Assembly: GCA_022494885.1 (NCBI GenBank)
Contig: JAGVSM010003488.1
Span: forward strand, 186,001-250,000
Direction: 5' to 3'
Origin: Micrasema longulum
Taxonomy: Eukaryota > Arthropoda > Insecta > Trichoptera > Brachycentridae
DNA: 64,000 nucleotides
Shown here: positions 44,906-56,129 of the stretch, one piece after another
Position numbering within the stretch: the stretch's first letter is position 1
Layout of the letters: every line of letters begins with the position of its first letter
Program-made: the position numbers and the translations under genes
Notes under the pieces: generated by a model
What the model was told of the DNA's origin: nothing
The model's input: the letters and a program-made list of their open reading frames with translations, nothing else
Database searches by the model: none

Positions 44906-46215
44906 AAGATTTCAACTTTCCTGTTTTCTCTGGAGTTGATGTACAACTTAATCGACATATTATTAAATAAAATACAGTGAATGAACACCGAACAATACTG
45001 TTTGAACATAGCCATGAAAATTGGAAAAAAATAACGCTTTACATGATAAGTAAGAAACAATGTCGGTTTGAAGGAAACCGGAATCAATGAAGGTCGGAAA
45101 GTGTCTGTTTTAGATTTTCGGTCGTTAGAGCCGTGTTGCGCCTCTGCGTTGGCAGGCCTGTCACCTGGAGTTTTGTGTGTTCGCTGTTGCGAGTGCCCAT
45201 ACGTGTTTTTAAATTTTTTATTTATTACAATGAATATCCACATAGTGTTTCAAATATATACTTTATTAATGTGATAAAAAAGTAATTTCGTAACATTATT
45301 TTTTCATTGCCGAAATATGGTCATTTAATTATACTAATCTAAATTGTATATTTTAAACAGCTGGCAAAAAGATCTCTTAAAGCAGCCAACAATAGGTAAC
45401 AAGCCATACAGCCTTTCGTTTTTATCGTTTATTGATACAACGGATTTTCTTAAATTTTTATAAAGTAAGCTATTTTAAAGAGATTTGTCGAAAACAGTTA
45501 TATTAATAACATTATCGCTGTTATTTCACCTATTTCGCCATACCTGTACAGTTTTAGACATATGTTGAAGTGAGTATTTAAATTAGCATTCACCGAGAAA
45601 CTTTCATGTTATTCAAGGTTTCGTAAAGTTCTATTTTAACGCTTAACTAACAGAAGTTGTGCTTAACCCTCCAATTATGTAATTGAATCATGCTCGTGTA
45701 GAAAGGAAAATAACATCATCATCTAACATACGAGTAACAACAAAAATATCCGAAACTTTGCATTGAGTTTTCATAGAAGCCGTACTAGTTTGCGAAATAA
45801 AATCATTCCATTGAAAGTTGATTTGTCAGTTTTACATTATTGAAGCATTATGTCAACATCGGAGTTATAAGCTTTCATCATTTTCTCTATTCTTCTGTCT
45901 TGGTTTTATTTGCTTTCTATCTTGTTGGGCTTTTGTAACTATGCAGTTATATTGTCAGAAGTTTTATAATTACTACTGTCTTTTGATTGCATTTCGATGC
46001 CATTAGAAATATTTCTCGATGTATGTTTATTTATTTAAATTAAAATCATATTATATTTTTTTTCATATAATATTCTAAAGGAGTTTTTAGAAAAGAAAAC
46101 TCATTTAAGAACATGCAAAAAGCAATATTTATTTCCGTATTTTTTTAAAACTGTAATATTAAACTATACAAAAGCAGGATAAAAATTGTGATATAACAAG
46201 TTATCATAAATCCTT
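44906..46215. other. Mostly unassigned stretch
   Basis: A GC-richer patch at 45060-45210 has open frames on both strands without recognised motifs. An R1-like trace (CAGCCAACAATAGGTAACAA) at 45385-45405 is weak. The remainder is AT-rich. Confidence 0.4.
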
Positions 46216-46217
46216 TA

Positions 46218-46577
46218 GAATCATTTTGAAAAAAAAACAGATATACGAGGGTAAAGTCGATGGTAAATGAAATGAAATTATTAACATATAAACAAAGAAT
46301 ATTTTACAATACAATGATATTTGTTCATAAAATTATAAACTCTAATAAAAAAACAGAATTTTGGAAAAAAATTGATCGGAACCAGCATGAACACGATCAC
46401 AATACTAGAGAAAAGAACAAAATTAGACTTCCATTTAGGAAAAAGGCAAAGTCACAAAATTCAATTTTATTTAAAGCAATTAAAAAGTATTACGAAATGG
46501 AAAAAAATATTTATGAAGAAAAAAACATATCAAAATTTAAAATAATGGTCAAGACATATGTGATAAACAATTTATAA
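46218..46577 (+). pseudogene. Reverse transcriptase C-terminal remnant
   Basis: The 105-codon frame contains HDHNTREKNKIRLPFRK, then SQNSILFKAIKKYYEME, and closes with FKIMVKTYVINNL. This is the HNYNTRxxxxLxLP ... GxxLYNxLP-type ending of non-LTR reverse transcriptases. Upstream, TGA at 46227-46229 ends the readable frame. The copy lacks all catalytic motifs. Confidence 0.7.
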
Positions 46578-46829
46578 ATTAAATATGTTCGCAATGTTAT
46601 TATTAGAACACACATAACAATATGTATGATATGTGTGCCCTATTTTAAGATTTAAATTTTAAAAAAAAATATAAAAAAATCAACAACATATCGTAAAAAA
46701 TAATAATTATGACATACTTATTGTCTATATTCTAAGTAATTATAATTATGAAAAAGTACATATTATCTCGTTATACAAGCTAAAAAGCATGAAGTATTAA
46801 TAATCACATATACGTGTAGGATTTATGAC

Positions 46830-47165
46830 GAGTGTTGGTGATCCTACCCCAGTTGGGGGTAGACAGAAGAAACGATGTTGTAGTTTTAATGCGTATTTAT
46901 TGCATGGCAAATAAATAATGGATCGTGTCACGCGAGTGTTACGGCGATGAGGAGTAGAAGTAACTGCACTTAAACTACATGCTGGAACTGAGTAACTGAG
47001 GCTAGATGGGCTGATTGGGCGTTGCCACGCCTTGTTCCGGGAAACCCCTTCGGATACACGGAACAGACCAACATCCAGAGCTATGTTGTTTTGCATAGCG
47101 GTAGCCCATCCAACAGGCATAGCCATAGGCAGGTTGGTCCTGTATATCGGAATATGAAACAATAT
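46830..47165. other. GC-richer patch with a 121-codon minus frame
   Basis: The patch begins GATCCTACCCCAGTTGGGGG, which contains the inverted pair CCCCA/TGGGG. The minus frame 46797-47162 shows no recognised domain. It could be a repeat fragment or a decayed gene; I see no way to decide. Confidence 0.3.
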
Positions 47166-47223
47166 ATGCTGATGCTACCTTAGGTAATTATCAGGAACAA
47201 ACAAACCAAAGCTTATCATAATA

Positions 47224-47530
47224 TCGATCGTATTTTTTTTTTTTTTTTTTTTTTTTAATTTATTTGGAAGTTCAACAAGAATACATAAAATAAATACATT
47301 TTTTAAGTGAGCATAACTAACGTTCTTTACATATATTCTCAATTACAGAACTTCAACATCTTTCATAAATTATATAAAATAAGAGTGTAAATTCAATTTA
47401 AGTAATGGTAAAGATTTTTTTTTTTTTTAAAGAAAAGAAAAGAGAAATTAAAAACATATAAGATATAATAAAATAGACTAAAATTAATTTACATACACAA
47501 AATAAGGATTAGGCATTTGATCTAAGATAC
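47224..47530 (-). repeat. Poly-A-tailed retroposed sequence of unknown type
   Basis: A run of 24 T at 47233-47256 on the plus strand, followed by AATTTATTTGGAAGTTCAAC, reads as a poly-A tail of a minus-strand insertion. The next 270 bases are AT-rich with no coding. Confidence 0.45.
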
Positions 47531-47544
47531 ATAGTAATAATATG

Positions 47545-47765
47545 TTGACGTTTGTGAAGTAAAAGAGCGGAATCCTTTATCATGTGGGTGAGATTCATCA
47601 GACTTCATACGGCTGGAAAGGTTGAGAAAATGTGATGTTTAAATATCGGCAGAACGGTGAATGTTACACAGTGTGTAAAAAAGCCACTTAAACGAGCCAA
47701 TGACAAATCGTACGCCCTGTAAATGCCTAGACTTCCATATTCTCATTTTGGACTCATAAATACCC
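47545..47765 (-). repeat. R1 repeat copy
   Basis: AAGAGCGGAATCCTTTATCA at the inner end, then GAACGGTGAATGTTACACAG, CCAATGACAAATCG and GCCTAGACTTCCATATTCTC. It is nearly complete in reverse. Confidence 0.75.
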
Positions 47766-47825
47766 TTAAGTTTCAATATATATCGAATGCTCATTTTTTT
47801 AAAAGTGGCTTAAGTGAGTAAACTT

Positions 47826-48080
47826 TTGATGCCGTCCGGAGAAGACGTAACATCCTACAATGCGCATTTGGAGGTCCAAATGAAAGCCTCTACTGCGGAG
47901 AAGGTCACACATCCTGAAAAAACAGTCTCTCTGGAACCATTCTGACTTTGATCTCTTGTGAGTAATTTCATTCATCATTCAGATAGCATCCTAAATATTT
48001 ATATTGATGGACTTGTTCAATAACCTCCGCTCCAATTTTTAAAACCGTTGGGTAAAGTTTGTAGTTTTTTCCAAATAACC
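47826..48080 (-). pseudogene. Endonuclease-RT fragment around motif 7
   Basis: The minus strand reads IGAEVIEQVHQYKYLGCYL then NDE*NYSQEIKVRM, matching the VxxYKYLGxxIN ... EIxxRI region that follows the catalytic motifs in RTE- and Jockey-like enzymes. A TGA replaces what is usually W, and more stops follow. Confidence 0.65.
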
Positions 48081-48084
48081 GTTT

Positions 48085-48330
48085 AAAAACTTTATTTATT
48101 TTATTTTATTTTATTTCCGGAACCAACAGTTGTACATACATATTTAAAGTAAACGATAGATTTATTGTATAAACTCAGATCATTGGATCCTGTGTTATTG
48201 AACAGATTTCGACAAATTGTACAAAGTTAGTAAAGAAAATATATTACCTATATAGTTCATACATATAAAAATAAAAAATAAATTGTATGAAGGAAGATAT
48301 AGGTATAAACATTTTTTTTTTAATGAACTG
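48085..48330 (-). repeat. Non-LTR 3' end with AAATA-type tail
   Basis: TTTATTTTATTTTATTTTAT on the plus strand is the inverse of an ATAAA pentamer tail, followed by CCGGAACCAACAGTTG. It adjoins the RT fragment at 47826. The long AT-rich part that follows has no recognised coding. Confidence 0.5.
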
Positions 48331-48334
48331 TAAA

Positions 48335-49900
48335 TCTTTAGATGTAAAATGAGCACTCAAATAAAACTGTACGTGAAATACAATTTTAATGCCTTTATAT
48401 TTTTTCCAAATGGTTATTTATCTTTGCCGAAAGTATTTGTTTTCTACACTCTATTTTTTTTTTTACTTATTTTGGTCTTTCCTGCATTTTTTTGCTTGAA
48501 ATTTGTTTTACTGTTTCAAACAAATTATTTAAATATTTATCCTTGTAAAGATAAAATATTATGTTTTCTCCACCTTAACATAAATTTAAGTTTTTATTTG
48601 GATCGAGTAGGTACTCAAAAACGTATAGTTTTGTAAAAACGAAATCTTCAATTTACTCAAACTTAAAAATCCACGAAGGATAAGAATAAATCAATCAATT
48701 TGGTAAATTTGATAAAAACGAAAAATTTACATATTGTGTAAACCTTCTAGAGGTTGAAGTTTATTGATCGATAGCACACTGGCGTCGTATGATTTTATCT
48801 GAAATACAAAACATCAACCTAGAAGCTACTCAGCATTTTATATTGAATACAATACACCAGAATCTGCAAGATCAACAGTATTGCACATAAGACATCCATC
48901 TACATAAGAGCAACGTCCTGGAGTACATTAACTTCATTCCCGCCCCATGGCGGGTCTCCATAGACATGAAAAATAAAGGAGCGCGGCTTATAAAGAGATC
49001 AAGTTAGCTTAAGTCAATTGGTTTCAGCATGTGGTCTAAGTGTAGTCTGTTCAACTTATCATTACTGTTACTCTCGCGCTTCACAACGAAGTTCCGTGTC
49101 TCATTAAACATGAAATAAATACGCTTACAAACCGCAACATTTTTTCTGTCAACCTCAAACTGAGGTAGGAGCTCTACCCCCAGTAACGAGTAAAACCCTA
49201 CAACTTGGAAATGTAGGATAAATTATTGTCTCCTTTTCTGATTCCAATGCTTTAAAGAGAAAGTTTCCGAAGCTGACAGCTATCGTGTAAAGGATTGAAC
49301 TAATTCTGGTCGAGATCCTCTCAAACTAACTGTTCGTTTGTTGGTTTATTTATCTAGGCTTAATTAAAACTTTCCTGAAAGGTGAAACTTTTCTAGATCA
49401 GAGCTAGAAACGATTGGACCCAACGGTACTGAATCATTTACCTTCCATGGCGTGATTTTGTATAATCGACCGAGTTAATGTTGCTTAAACTCATGAGCTT
49501 CTGCTGAAAGTCTGAAAAGATCTGCTTTACATTTTCTTTAAGAAAAACAACATGAAAAGTCTGCGACAAACTTTGCGCGATGTGAAAAATGATTCGAAAC
49601 GGGTAAGTTTTTTCTTTGGAGAAATTTGTGACTGCAATATCTAGAGTTTTTGCCGAAAAAGTTTTCATTCAAACTTCGTTTTTGTAAAATTTTTCAAAGG
49701 GATTCTAAAATGACCAAATTAAGTCTTTAACTAACCCCTCTTGACACCAAAACCATACAGTTTTTTGCCAAAGTACCTACAAATACCAATAAAATGATAA
49801 AGCTACAAAATAATACTATTATCCTGAACAATTAAGTTGATAAATTATACGTATTAAACATTTCGAGATGATTTATTTACTATAAAGTTTATATTTAAAG
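48335..49900. other. Unassigned stretch
   Basis: Composition is less AT-rich at 48770-49430. GGCTTATAAAGAG near 48985 resembles a TATA box, without a gene after it. A 76-codon minus frame at 49438-49668 is of unknown nature. Confidence 0.35.
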
Positions 49901-49904
49901 CACT

Positions 49905-50045
49905 ACCTTTGTGGTTATTAATTATAATAAAATAAATAAAACAACTTTGTTTTTGACCGCTGATCATTATTTTATTTTTGTTCCCACTGACCGGTTTCAA
50001 AGCAAACAAGCTTCTTCATCAAGGTTTACGTAACTAATGAATTAA
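49905..50045 (-). repeat. Dispersed repeat with hammerhead-like motif, sister family
   Basis: The plus strand has AATAAAACAACTTTGTTTTT, then GACCGGTTTCAAAGCAAACA and ATCAAGGTTTACGTAACTAA. This matches 12820-12960 in inverse, including the tail. Confidence 0.65.
49986..50025 (-). ncRNA. Hammerhead ribozyme-like motif, sister family copy 2
   Basis: On the minus strand, ACC precedes TTGATGA (50016-50022), which has the conserved GA at the end of the box but T for the first C. AGAAGC/GCTTT forms stem II around TTGTTT, then GAAA, ACCGGT (49990-49995) and C. Stem I pairs AC/GT with one mismatch, where the copy at 12842 pairs ACC/GGT fully. Confidence 0.4.
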
Positions 50046-50241
50046 TTCTTATTTTATTTTTTCATGTTCACTAAATACTACACGTAGATAAATAATTCAA
50101 ATAGTTTTTTCCTTACATGGGTGGTAATTTGATATCACTATTTTCGAAGTTAGACAGGAGAAGACTAAAAGAAATATTGTTTATTTGGTTATTAATAATT
50201 GTTTTCTTATTATGAATCAAACAAAAACAAACAAAAAACCA

Positions 50242-50690
50242 TCACGTTGTTTCTCCGTAGGGGTAGGCAGAGAGGATAGAACGCCATAACACTCTATCTT
50301 GGCATACAGACCTCGCTTCCTCTACATTCATACATCTTCTTATGCACGCACGCCGATTATTCCTACTTTTGACATGTCCATCTTCAAGTATTTGATGGAC
50401 TTGATCGTGCCATGTCTTTCTTGGTCTTCCTCGTTTTCTGCATCCATCAACATTTGCATCGTAGATCATTTTAGCCGTTCTTTCGCTGTCCATTCACTCT
50501 ACATGTCCAAACCAACGCAGCACCTCTTTCTTGATTCTGTCAATAATGCATGTCTCAGCCATACACACTTCACGGATCTCGACATTTTTGCACCTATCAA
50601 ACATCGTTTTACCACACATTCGCCCGAGAGATCGCATTTCGACAGCATTCTACTTACTTTCATCATCGTTTTTCCAATTTCATTCTTCGC
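50242..50690 (-). pseudogene. Endonuclease-RT C-terminal remnant, family C
   Basis: Minus strand: RMCGKTMFDRCKNVEIREVC, LRWFGHVE with a following TGA, then RKRGRPRKTWHDQVHQILED and LWRSILSAYPYGETT at the end. This is the best copy of the family C terminus, with one visible in-frame stop. Sister copies are at 16120 and 57715. Confidence 0.8.
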
Positions 50691-50699
50691 TCCATGAAT

Positions 50700-51260
50700 T
50701 CCACGAATGGCTTTCTAAATTTGTAAGATTTCTAAGTTGTCTAATTTTAATATTTTATTTTCAACATAAAGTACTTTTAATCCAGTGTCTTTATTGAGGT
50801 TATGATTATTTTCTACATATGTATATCCCAGATTTATTATATTTATGGACTTTGTTTTTCTTAAAAAAACCTGACGTTCTTAATATTTTTTTTGAGTTTA
50901 CCTTTGGGTGTTTCTAAATAGAAATAAAATTCTCATCCACTCACGTATAAAACTACCCTATCTATATTTCCCGACCCTTATTCGAATAATATTAGGTAGG
51001 CTTTGGGGACACATTGATGGAAATTGACACCTTGCCGACTTTTCATTTAAATATGTATGCACATACGTGGTATCTCACCTTCCGTCTCATGACGTCAGAG
51101 TCTAAAAAAGAGGTATAATTTATTTTGTTTTTTCAGTGCCACCTGGAGTTTATTAAACGAAATTGAATTGTTTAATTTATTCGATAGATTATGAAACTCC
51201 CGCCCAATCTCTTTCTCTAGATCATTTTTTCATTTTAAAAAAACATTTTTTTTTTGGATA
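50700..51260. other. Stretch without recognised features
   Basis: AT-rich, with no family signature seen. Confidence 0.4.
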
Positions 51261-51267
51261 CATCATC

Positions 51268-51425
51268 ATTATGACCATTACCTATCCACATCTAATAGTG
51301 AATAGGGTAACGCATAGGTACACCAACCGCGGTGTATCTTCATATTTTTTGTTCATTTCATCATTCGTTCATCATTTTTGCTATGGGAAGATAAGACAAT
51401 CGGTCTAGCGCTTCAGGGCCTCGAT
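51268..51425 (-). mobile_element. S2 SINE, 3' part, rearranged
   Basis: CCACATCTAATAGTGAATAG then CATAGGTACACCAACCGCGG and GGTGTATCTTCATATTTTTT. The GGTCTAGCGCTTCAGGGC end stands for the S2 middle. A CATCATTCGTTCATCATT insertion separates the two. The head is missing. Confidence 0.6.
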
Positions 51426-51900
51426 AATAAACGGCTATCTTCATCGGTATATGCACAGACGGTATAAACTAATATCGATATTTATGTACGAAAGTGTGTA
51501 TATTTGTATGAAAATTCAAGGTATCTTTGTTGGTAACCGGTAATTAAACATGTTTAGAAAAAAAAATGTAAAGAAATTCTATTTTTCATTCAAAAAACTT
51601 AATTTTATTTTCTAGATAAAATTGAAGATAAGTTTTAACCTCCTATCCATATACGTACCCAGCTGCTAGTTCAGGTATTGTAAAATATTATTTTGTAAAA
51701 ACAAAATGAGAACTCTCCCTACCTATGATTTTATTTCTATGTCATATATTTAAAAAAAAGTTCTAGAAAAATCATTCGATACTTGGAACAAAAGATATTT
51801 ATCAAGTGATACAAGCAAAATGACGAAATCGTTTTTCAAAAATTTAAAAGATGCCGAGATATTGGATACTTTTGGGCGGACTTACGAGCTAATTTAAATG

Positions 51901-52242
51901 CTTTAAGGTCATGGTGCTTTTCGAAAACATCTTCATAGATTTAAAAAAAGAGATAATGATTGCTGCCCTTGCGATGGACTCAGCTCTAAGGACGTCTTCC
52001 ATATATTACATGATTGTCCTATGTTTGACGCCGAGAGGTTAAACTGCAAAGAAATGTGCGCACAATACGGCCAAATTTTTGAAAACCCAGAGGAAGTAAT
52101 ATAAAATGAAGCCACTGCCGAAAGATACATTGACTTTCGAAAGGCCATCGTTAGAAAAATGAAAAAAAAATATGAAGGAATGGACTCGAAAATAACTATT
52201 ATGCAAAATACACATACCATGAAAAAAGCTTTGTATGCATAA
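51901..52242 (+). pseudogene. C-terminal zinc-binding region of an RNase H-type non-LTR element
   Basis: Reads GHGAFRKHLHRFKKRD, then CCPCDG, then DVFHILHDCPMFDAERL. This matches the LTGHGxFxxYLHRF ... CxCDxxxxxxxHxLxxC end of I/R1/Loa-type proteins, a cysteine-histidine motif after the RT and RNase H regions. Stops occur at 51904-51906 and 52102-52104. The tail part YIDFRKAIVRKM is kept. Polymerase motifs are missing. Confidence 0.7.
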
Positions 52243-52309
52243 GCAAAGCAACGAATAACGGGAACATGAGAAAAAAAAAACAAAAAAAAACGGTATTTCA
52301 AATAAATAT

Positions 52310-52378
52310 TTTAAGTCGACCATGTTGGTAATTGAACCCGTAATCTCTTGCATAGTTGGCGCTCGCTGGGCATTAACA
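52310..52378 (-). mobile_element. S2 SINE head fragment
   Basis: GACCATGTTGGTAATTGAAC and CCGTAATCTCTTGCATAGTT are the inverse of the S2 B box region. The 5' end is lost where an R1 copy begins. Confidence 0.5.
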
Positions 52379-52379
52379 T

Positions 52380-52500
52380 AGGTAAAGACCTACTTCGGCT
52401 GGTTTAGGTGGCCACTTTTAACATTGTTTAATATTCACAATACTTCTAAAGTCTGTTCATTACTACAAGAATTTCTAAATAAACAGACCAGCCGCGTGTA
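52380..52500 (+). repeat. R1 repeat, partial
   Basis: GACCTACTTCGGCTGGTTTA then GGTGGCCACTTTTAACATTG and TTAATATTCACAATACTTCT. Both ends are cut. Confidence 0.6.
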
Positions 52501-52764
52501 CCCGACGGAGAATATCGTATTTCATACGTCTCTTCTTAATCTAAACGGCAAGGTAAAATTATAATAGATTGACATTTATTAGATTAGTATTTAAATTTAT
52601 CAATTTAATTTTGATAGTATTTATATTTTTGGTTTTTTCAATAAAACTCTACACTTAATTACGTTAGTAAAATTATTAATATAAACGCCTTAATTAATAT
52701 ATAATTTTTTGAAAAAGAAGAAATACTAGTGTTTTTATAATTAAACGAAATATTTCACTTTTAG

Positions 52765-52915
52765 TGATCATTTTCAACGAGTTATGAATAACTCACTTTT
52801 AAAAAATGGAAATCAAGTTGAGGTAGAGTTTGGAGTTCAAACTTTGGATCTGAAATTCGTGAGTCCGCAACACTAGCCACGGGACTACAACCCGATTCAA
52901 ACTTAGCAAAAGAGA
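52765..52915 (-). mobile_element. S3 SINE, diverged
   Basis: The plus strand shows CATTTTCAACGAGTTATGAA, AATGGAAATCAAGTTGAGGT, AGAGTTTGGAGTTCAAACTT and CACGGGACTACAACCCGATT, the inverse of S3 end to end. The B box is mutated. Confidence 0.7.
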
Positions 52916-52964
52916 TTTCAATGATAATTTTATCAAAATCATTAATAACATTTAGCGAGTACTC

Positions 52965-53225
52965 TCAGGTAAAAATCCTGCAAAATGAAATCAACTGGAG
53001 ATTAGTCAGTCTCATGGCGTACTGGTGATTGCGATTGCCAGCCATTAAATAAATAAATAATTGTAAAATAATAAATATCGATGCACTGTATTGAATTTTA
53101 TCATGCCGAGTAAATTTTTGCCGTGGTGTAAAATGGGCCAACCATGTGATATCACGCAGTAGGCTCGTGGATTGCACGTGCATAGCGGTTTAAAATCCGT
53201 GAATGTATGGTAAATATCATATTTC
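52965..53225 (-). pseudogene. Possible CR1/L2-like RT trace
   Basis: The minus frame has TSLLRDITWLAHFTPRQKF and DKIQYSASIF, which recalls the LLRxLHWLPVRxRIxxK phrase near the end of CR1/L2-type enzymes. The match is short, so the call is weak. Confidence 0.3.
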
Positions 53226-53239
53226 CTTAATGCAATAAA

Positions 53240-53420
53240 GAAAAAAAAAACATTTCCGAGAAAGGAATATGGGTTTCAAGGTATTTCAAGGCTTATTATC
53301 TGCCATTAGCTGGTTTGAGTCCCCGCTTTATACAATGGGTAACATTTACCATTCTTCCTATGTTTGATTGAATGTTAATATTCAAACAATTCAATACAGA
53401 GAATAAACATTTTTGAGAAG
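53240..53420 (+). repeat. R1 repeat copy, diverged
   Basis: GAGAAAGGAATATGGGTTTC, TCTGCCATTAGCTGGTTTGA and AACATTTACCATTCTTCC are in R1 order. It ends with a second ACAGAGAATAAACATTTTTG start, so another copy may begin at 53395. Confidence 0.6.
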
Positions 53421-53699
53421 GAGAAAGAGGAGTCACGGCATAACAAAGTTTATCTTTGACTGGTTGAAGAAGAAGAATGATGAAGAATTTACACGCACAC
53501 TTTAATATTTACTATTATTTCTTTATTTAATAATCAATCATGTTTGCTCATTTCCCATTTTTAAAATCACATTAAAAAAAATATCTGCTCAAACATAATA
53601 TTTGTAATTTATGTATTTAATGTAACAGAAATATTATCGAGCATAAATCTTAATGACAATTCATAGTTTCAATTTAATTTTAAAGTGTTGTTTATTCAA

Positions 53700-53810
53700 T
53701 TTGTACGTACATATTAACTTGATGTACCATAACACTTGTTAATTTCTATTTTATTCCTGTCATGTGAAAGCCTTCTGGGAGTAAATTGACAGTAAAAAAA
53801 TAATAAAATG
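53700..53810 (+). repeat. Non-LTR 3' end, family G
   Basis: TTCCTGTCATGTGAAAGCCT, TCTGGGAGTAAATTGACAG and an AAAAAAATAATAAAA tail. The hairpin is imperfect here. Confidence 0.5.
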
Positions 53811-55085
53811 GCCCTTACTTATTAGATTTCCTAATACCAGGTTTACATTAAAAAATAACTTTACCCGGTTTAAATATTTATAACCGATAAAAAAAAAGCT
53901 AACTTTTAAAAATATTTATTACCTGGAATTACAATTCACATTTTGTGCTTAATTTTTTTTTAAATGTCAACACTGATATGTGCGCGTGCGCAGTTACTTT
54001 TATAATTTTAACAAACAAACGTCAAAGTCAAATCAAGACTACTGTCAGTGTAATGGAAAACACGGAGAAACCCGTTAGAAAAAGAAATTAAAATTGGGAA
54101 GAAGAGGAAAACGTAAAAACGAGTTCTTTAGTTTATTCGTGAATATTTTTTTATCACAATTAATTTAAACACATACAAACATATAACATTTCAGACATTA
54201 TTAAAACAAATTATTAAAAAGCACCCGAATCGCATTGAAAGGGCCAGGACTTCGAAATTGTTTAAAATATATAAAAAAACTGATTTACTATCCATTTTGA
54301 TTACCAAAAAATATGAATTTTGACCGATCGCGTGCTTATTCTAGCGTTATATCACAATATGTGCAGGTGTAAGTTTCTATAGTCGCTATCCCAGATTGAA
54401 ACCGAGTTTAACTCTATGCGAGGTTTATTATAAGTAATACTTTTTGCTATACCATCATTATTCTACCACTATTCACTCAAGTTTAACTTTATACCCGATT
54501 TATAAGTAAGGCCCATAGAGTTATGCCGCAGATATTTCTTGGTGAAACTGCATTTTTATTGTAAGAAAAATGAAATGGTTTCATGAATTTCATATTTGAT
54601 TTATATTTTTTCCGTCTTGAAACTCGTTTTATGATTTTTCCAAAACAAAAATGGAAAAAAAAATGTCCTAGTGAATCTATTCCTAAGAGGGAATACTATA
54701 TTTGTAAATCTCGTAAAAGAAGTACTACCTACCAATATAGATGTAGGAATTGTCCTTTCACCCTTAGATAGGGGTTCGTGTGAGTGACAGAACGAGATCA
54801 GCCTAACAAGGCAGAAAGCAGAACCTAATGCACAGATTGCGGTAAAAGATTAAAATGGGCTCTATTGATCCGGGTTTGTTGACAATCGAAGGTTCTAGGG
54901 GATGTTGAAATAGATTTATATGCTTTTTGAGATAATGCAATTAAGTCAGGCATGTTTCAGAGCTTTCTATAACAATTGATAGTTAGTTCGTTTTTTAAAT
55001 TTAATTGAATAGATAATATAAACACTTATTGCAATTCAATACATGAAAAATAAGAACAAACAAATAACGAACCAATGTAAGTAAA
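53811..55085. other. Stretch without recognised features
   Basis: AT-rich. A 62-codon plus frame at 54583-54771 contains CPSESIPKREYYICKS and ends TYQYRCRNCPFTLR, with a pair of cysteines, but no family was recognised. Confidence 0.35.
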
Positions 55086-55087
55086 TA

Positions 55088-56090
55088 TTCAGTTCAGTTC
55101 AGTTCAGTGCCGAATAAATCGGCGTTTATTGTAAAGCATTGTATTAATAATAATCTGCTTGAAAAACAGTAAACTAAAAATTATACAAATACGCAAAATA
55201 AAAGTATAAGCCAACATATTGGGCACGGTTTATTCTCATTAGGTATGGTAAATACCTGTTCTGAGGTAAATAGCGTTTTTGAAAAAAAAAATTAAACATG
55301 GCTTTATTTTTAGAAATGACCAAAGACAATTACTACAAAATTGAAATATATATAAAAATATGATAATCTTACAAAAAACTTAGAACTGAAAAATTAAAAC
55401 GGTCAAAAAATATGTAACTGAAAAAATATATGAAAATGAAAAAAAAATGTGAAACTGAAAAAAAAAAACATACAAAAAAATAAATTTAAAAGATATAAAC
55501 TAATAGATAGTAATACATTTGTACACAAACATTTAAAAATATAAAAAAAGCACACTGACAAATAAAATTTTATCACACAAAAACTCTTAATAGTTGCTCC
55601 ATTTTTAAAATGCACTATTTTGTAGCAATTTTTTTTTTCAGCTAAGCAAAATATTTCTTGTGGGAGTCTTTTGTATACACGGAGGTCTATAAAAATTGGG
55701 TGCCTTTGGGCAAAATAAGTTTTCATATGGGGAATATTTATTTTCCCTTTGTTATTTATAGAGATACTTTTAGTATGGGTGACGATGAGCAAAGCTTTGT
55801 TTTTATGAATGCCTTCTAAAATTGTCTTGACAAACATTATTTGTCTAACATTAAATTTTTTGGCTTTGCGAAAAAAATATTATGATTCACAACGAAAAGG
55901 CATTTTGAATATAACTCTAATAATTCCCTTTTGCACCATTATTAATGGGTCAAGTATGGTGGTAGCAGCTCCACCCCAGCCCACTATTTCATTTCTAATA
56001 AAATTCTGACACAATGCAAAATATTTGAGGCTGAAGATATTTTTCAGAGACCTAAAGTAGTAGATACCTACATTTCCTAAGTTTGCTAGT
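55088..56090 (-). pseudogene. Non-LTR reverse transcriptase C-terminal third with CTGAA tail
   Basis: The minus frame, readable from about 56090, shows VGIYYFRSLKNIFSLKYF, NEIVGWGGAATTILDPL and GIIRVIFKMPF. After one TAA it continues KFNVRQIMFVKTILEGIHK and RHPIFIDLRVYKRLPQEI. This follows the order of CR1/Jockey-like enzymes after motif 7 (YGIxxWGGA ... QxxILRIIY ... LxVxQLYxxKxxxFxHKN ... DLKxYNxLPxEI). The long AT-rich 3' UTR ends in four CTGAA pentamers (inverse of 55090-55109). Confidence 0.75.
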
Positions 56091-56129
56091 TAGCGCTTCA
56101 ATATGAGCCACTTATCTTAGTATTTCATC

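Noticed and set aside
45355..45415. Additional R1 copy
   Set aside because: Only about 20 bases resemble the R1 core, which is too little to separate from chance.
48349..48636. 95-codon plus ORF as a membrane protein
   Set aside because: Its F/L/Y-rich content follows from T-rich DNA, and no start context or family is evident.
48975..49030. Promoter with TATAAA
   Set aside because: A TATA-like word alone in AT-rich DNA is not evidence, and no exon follows.
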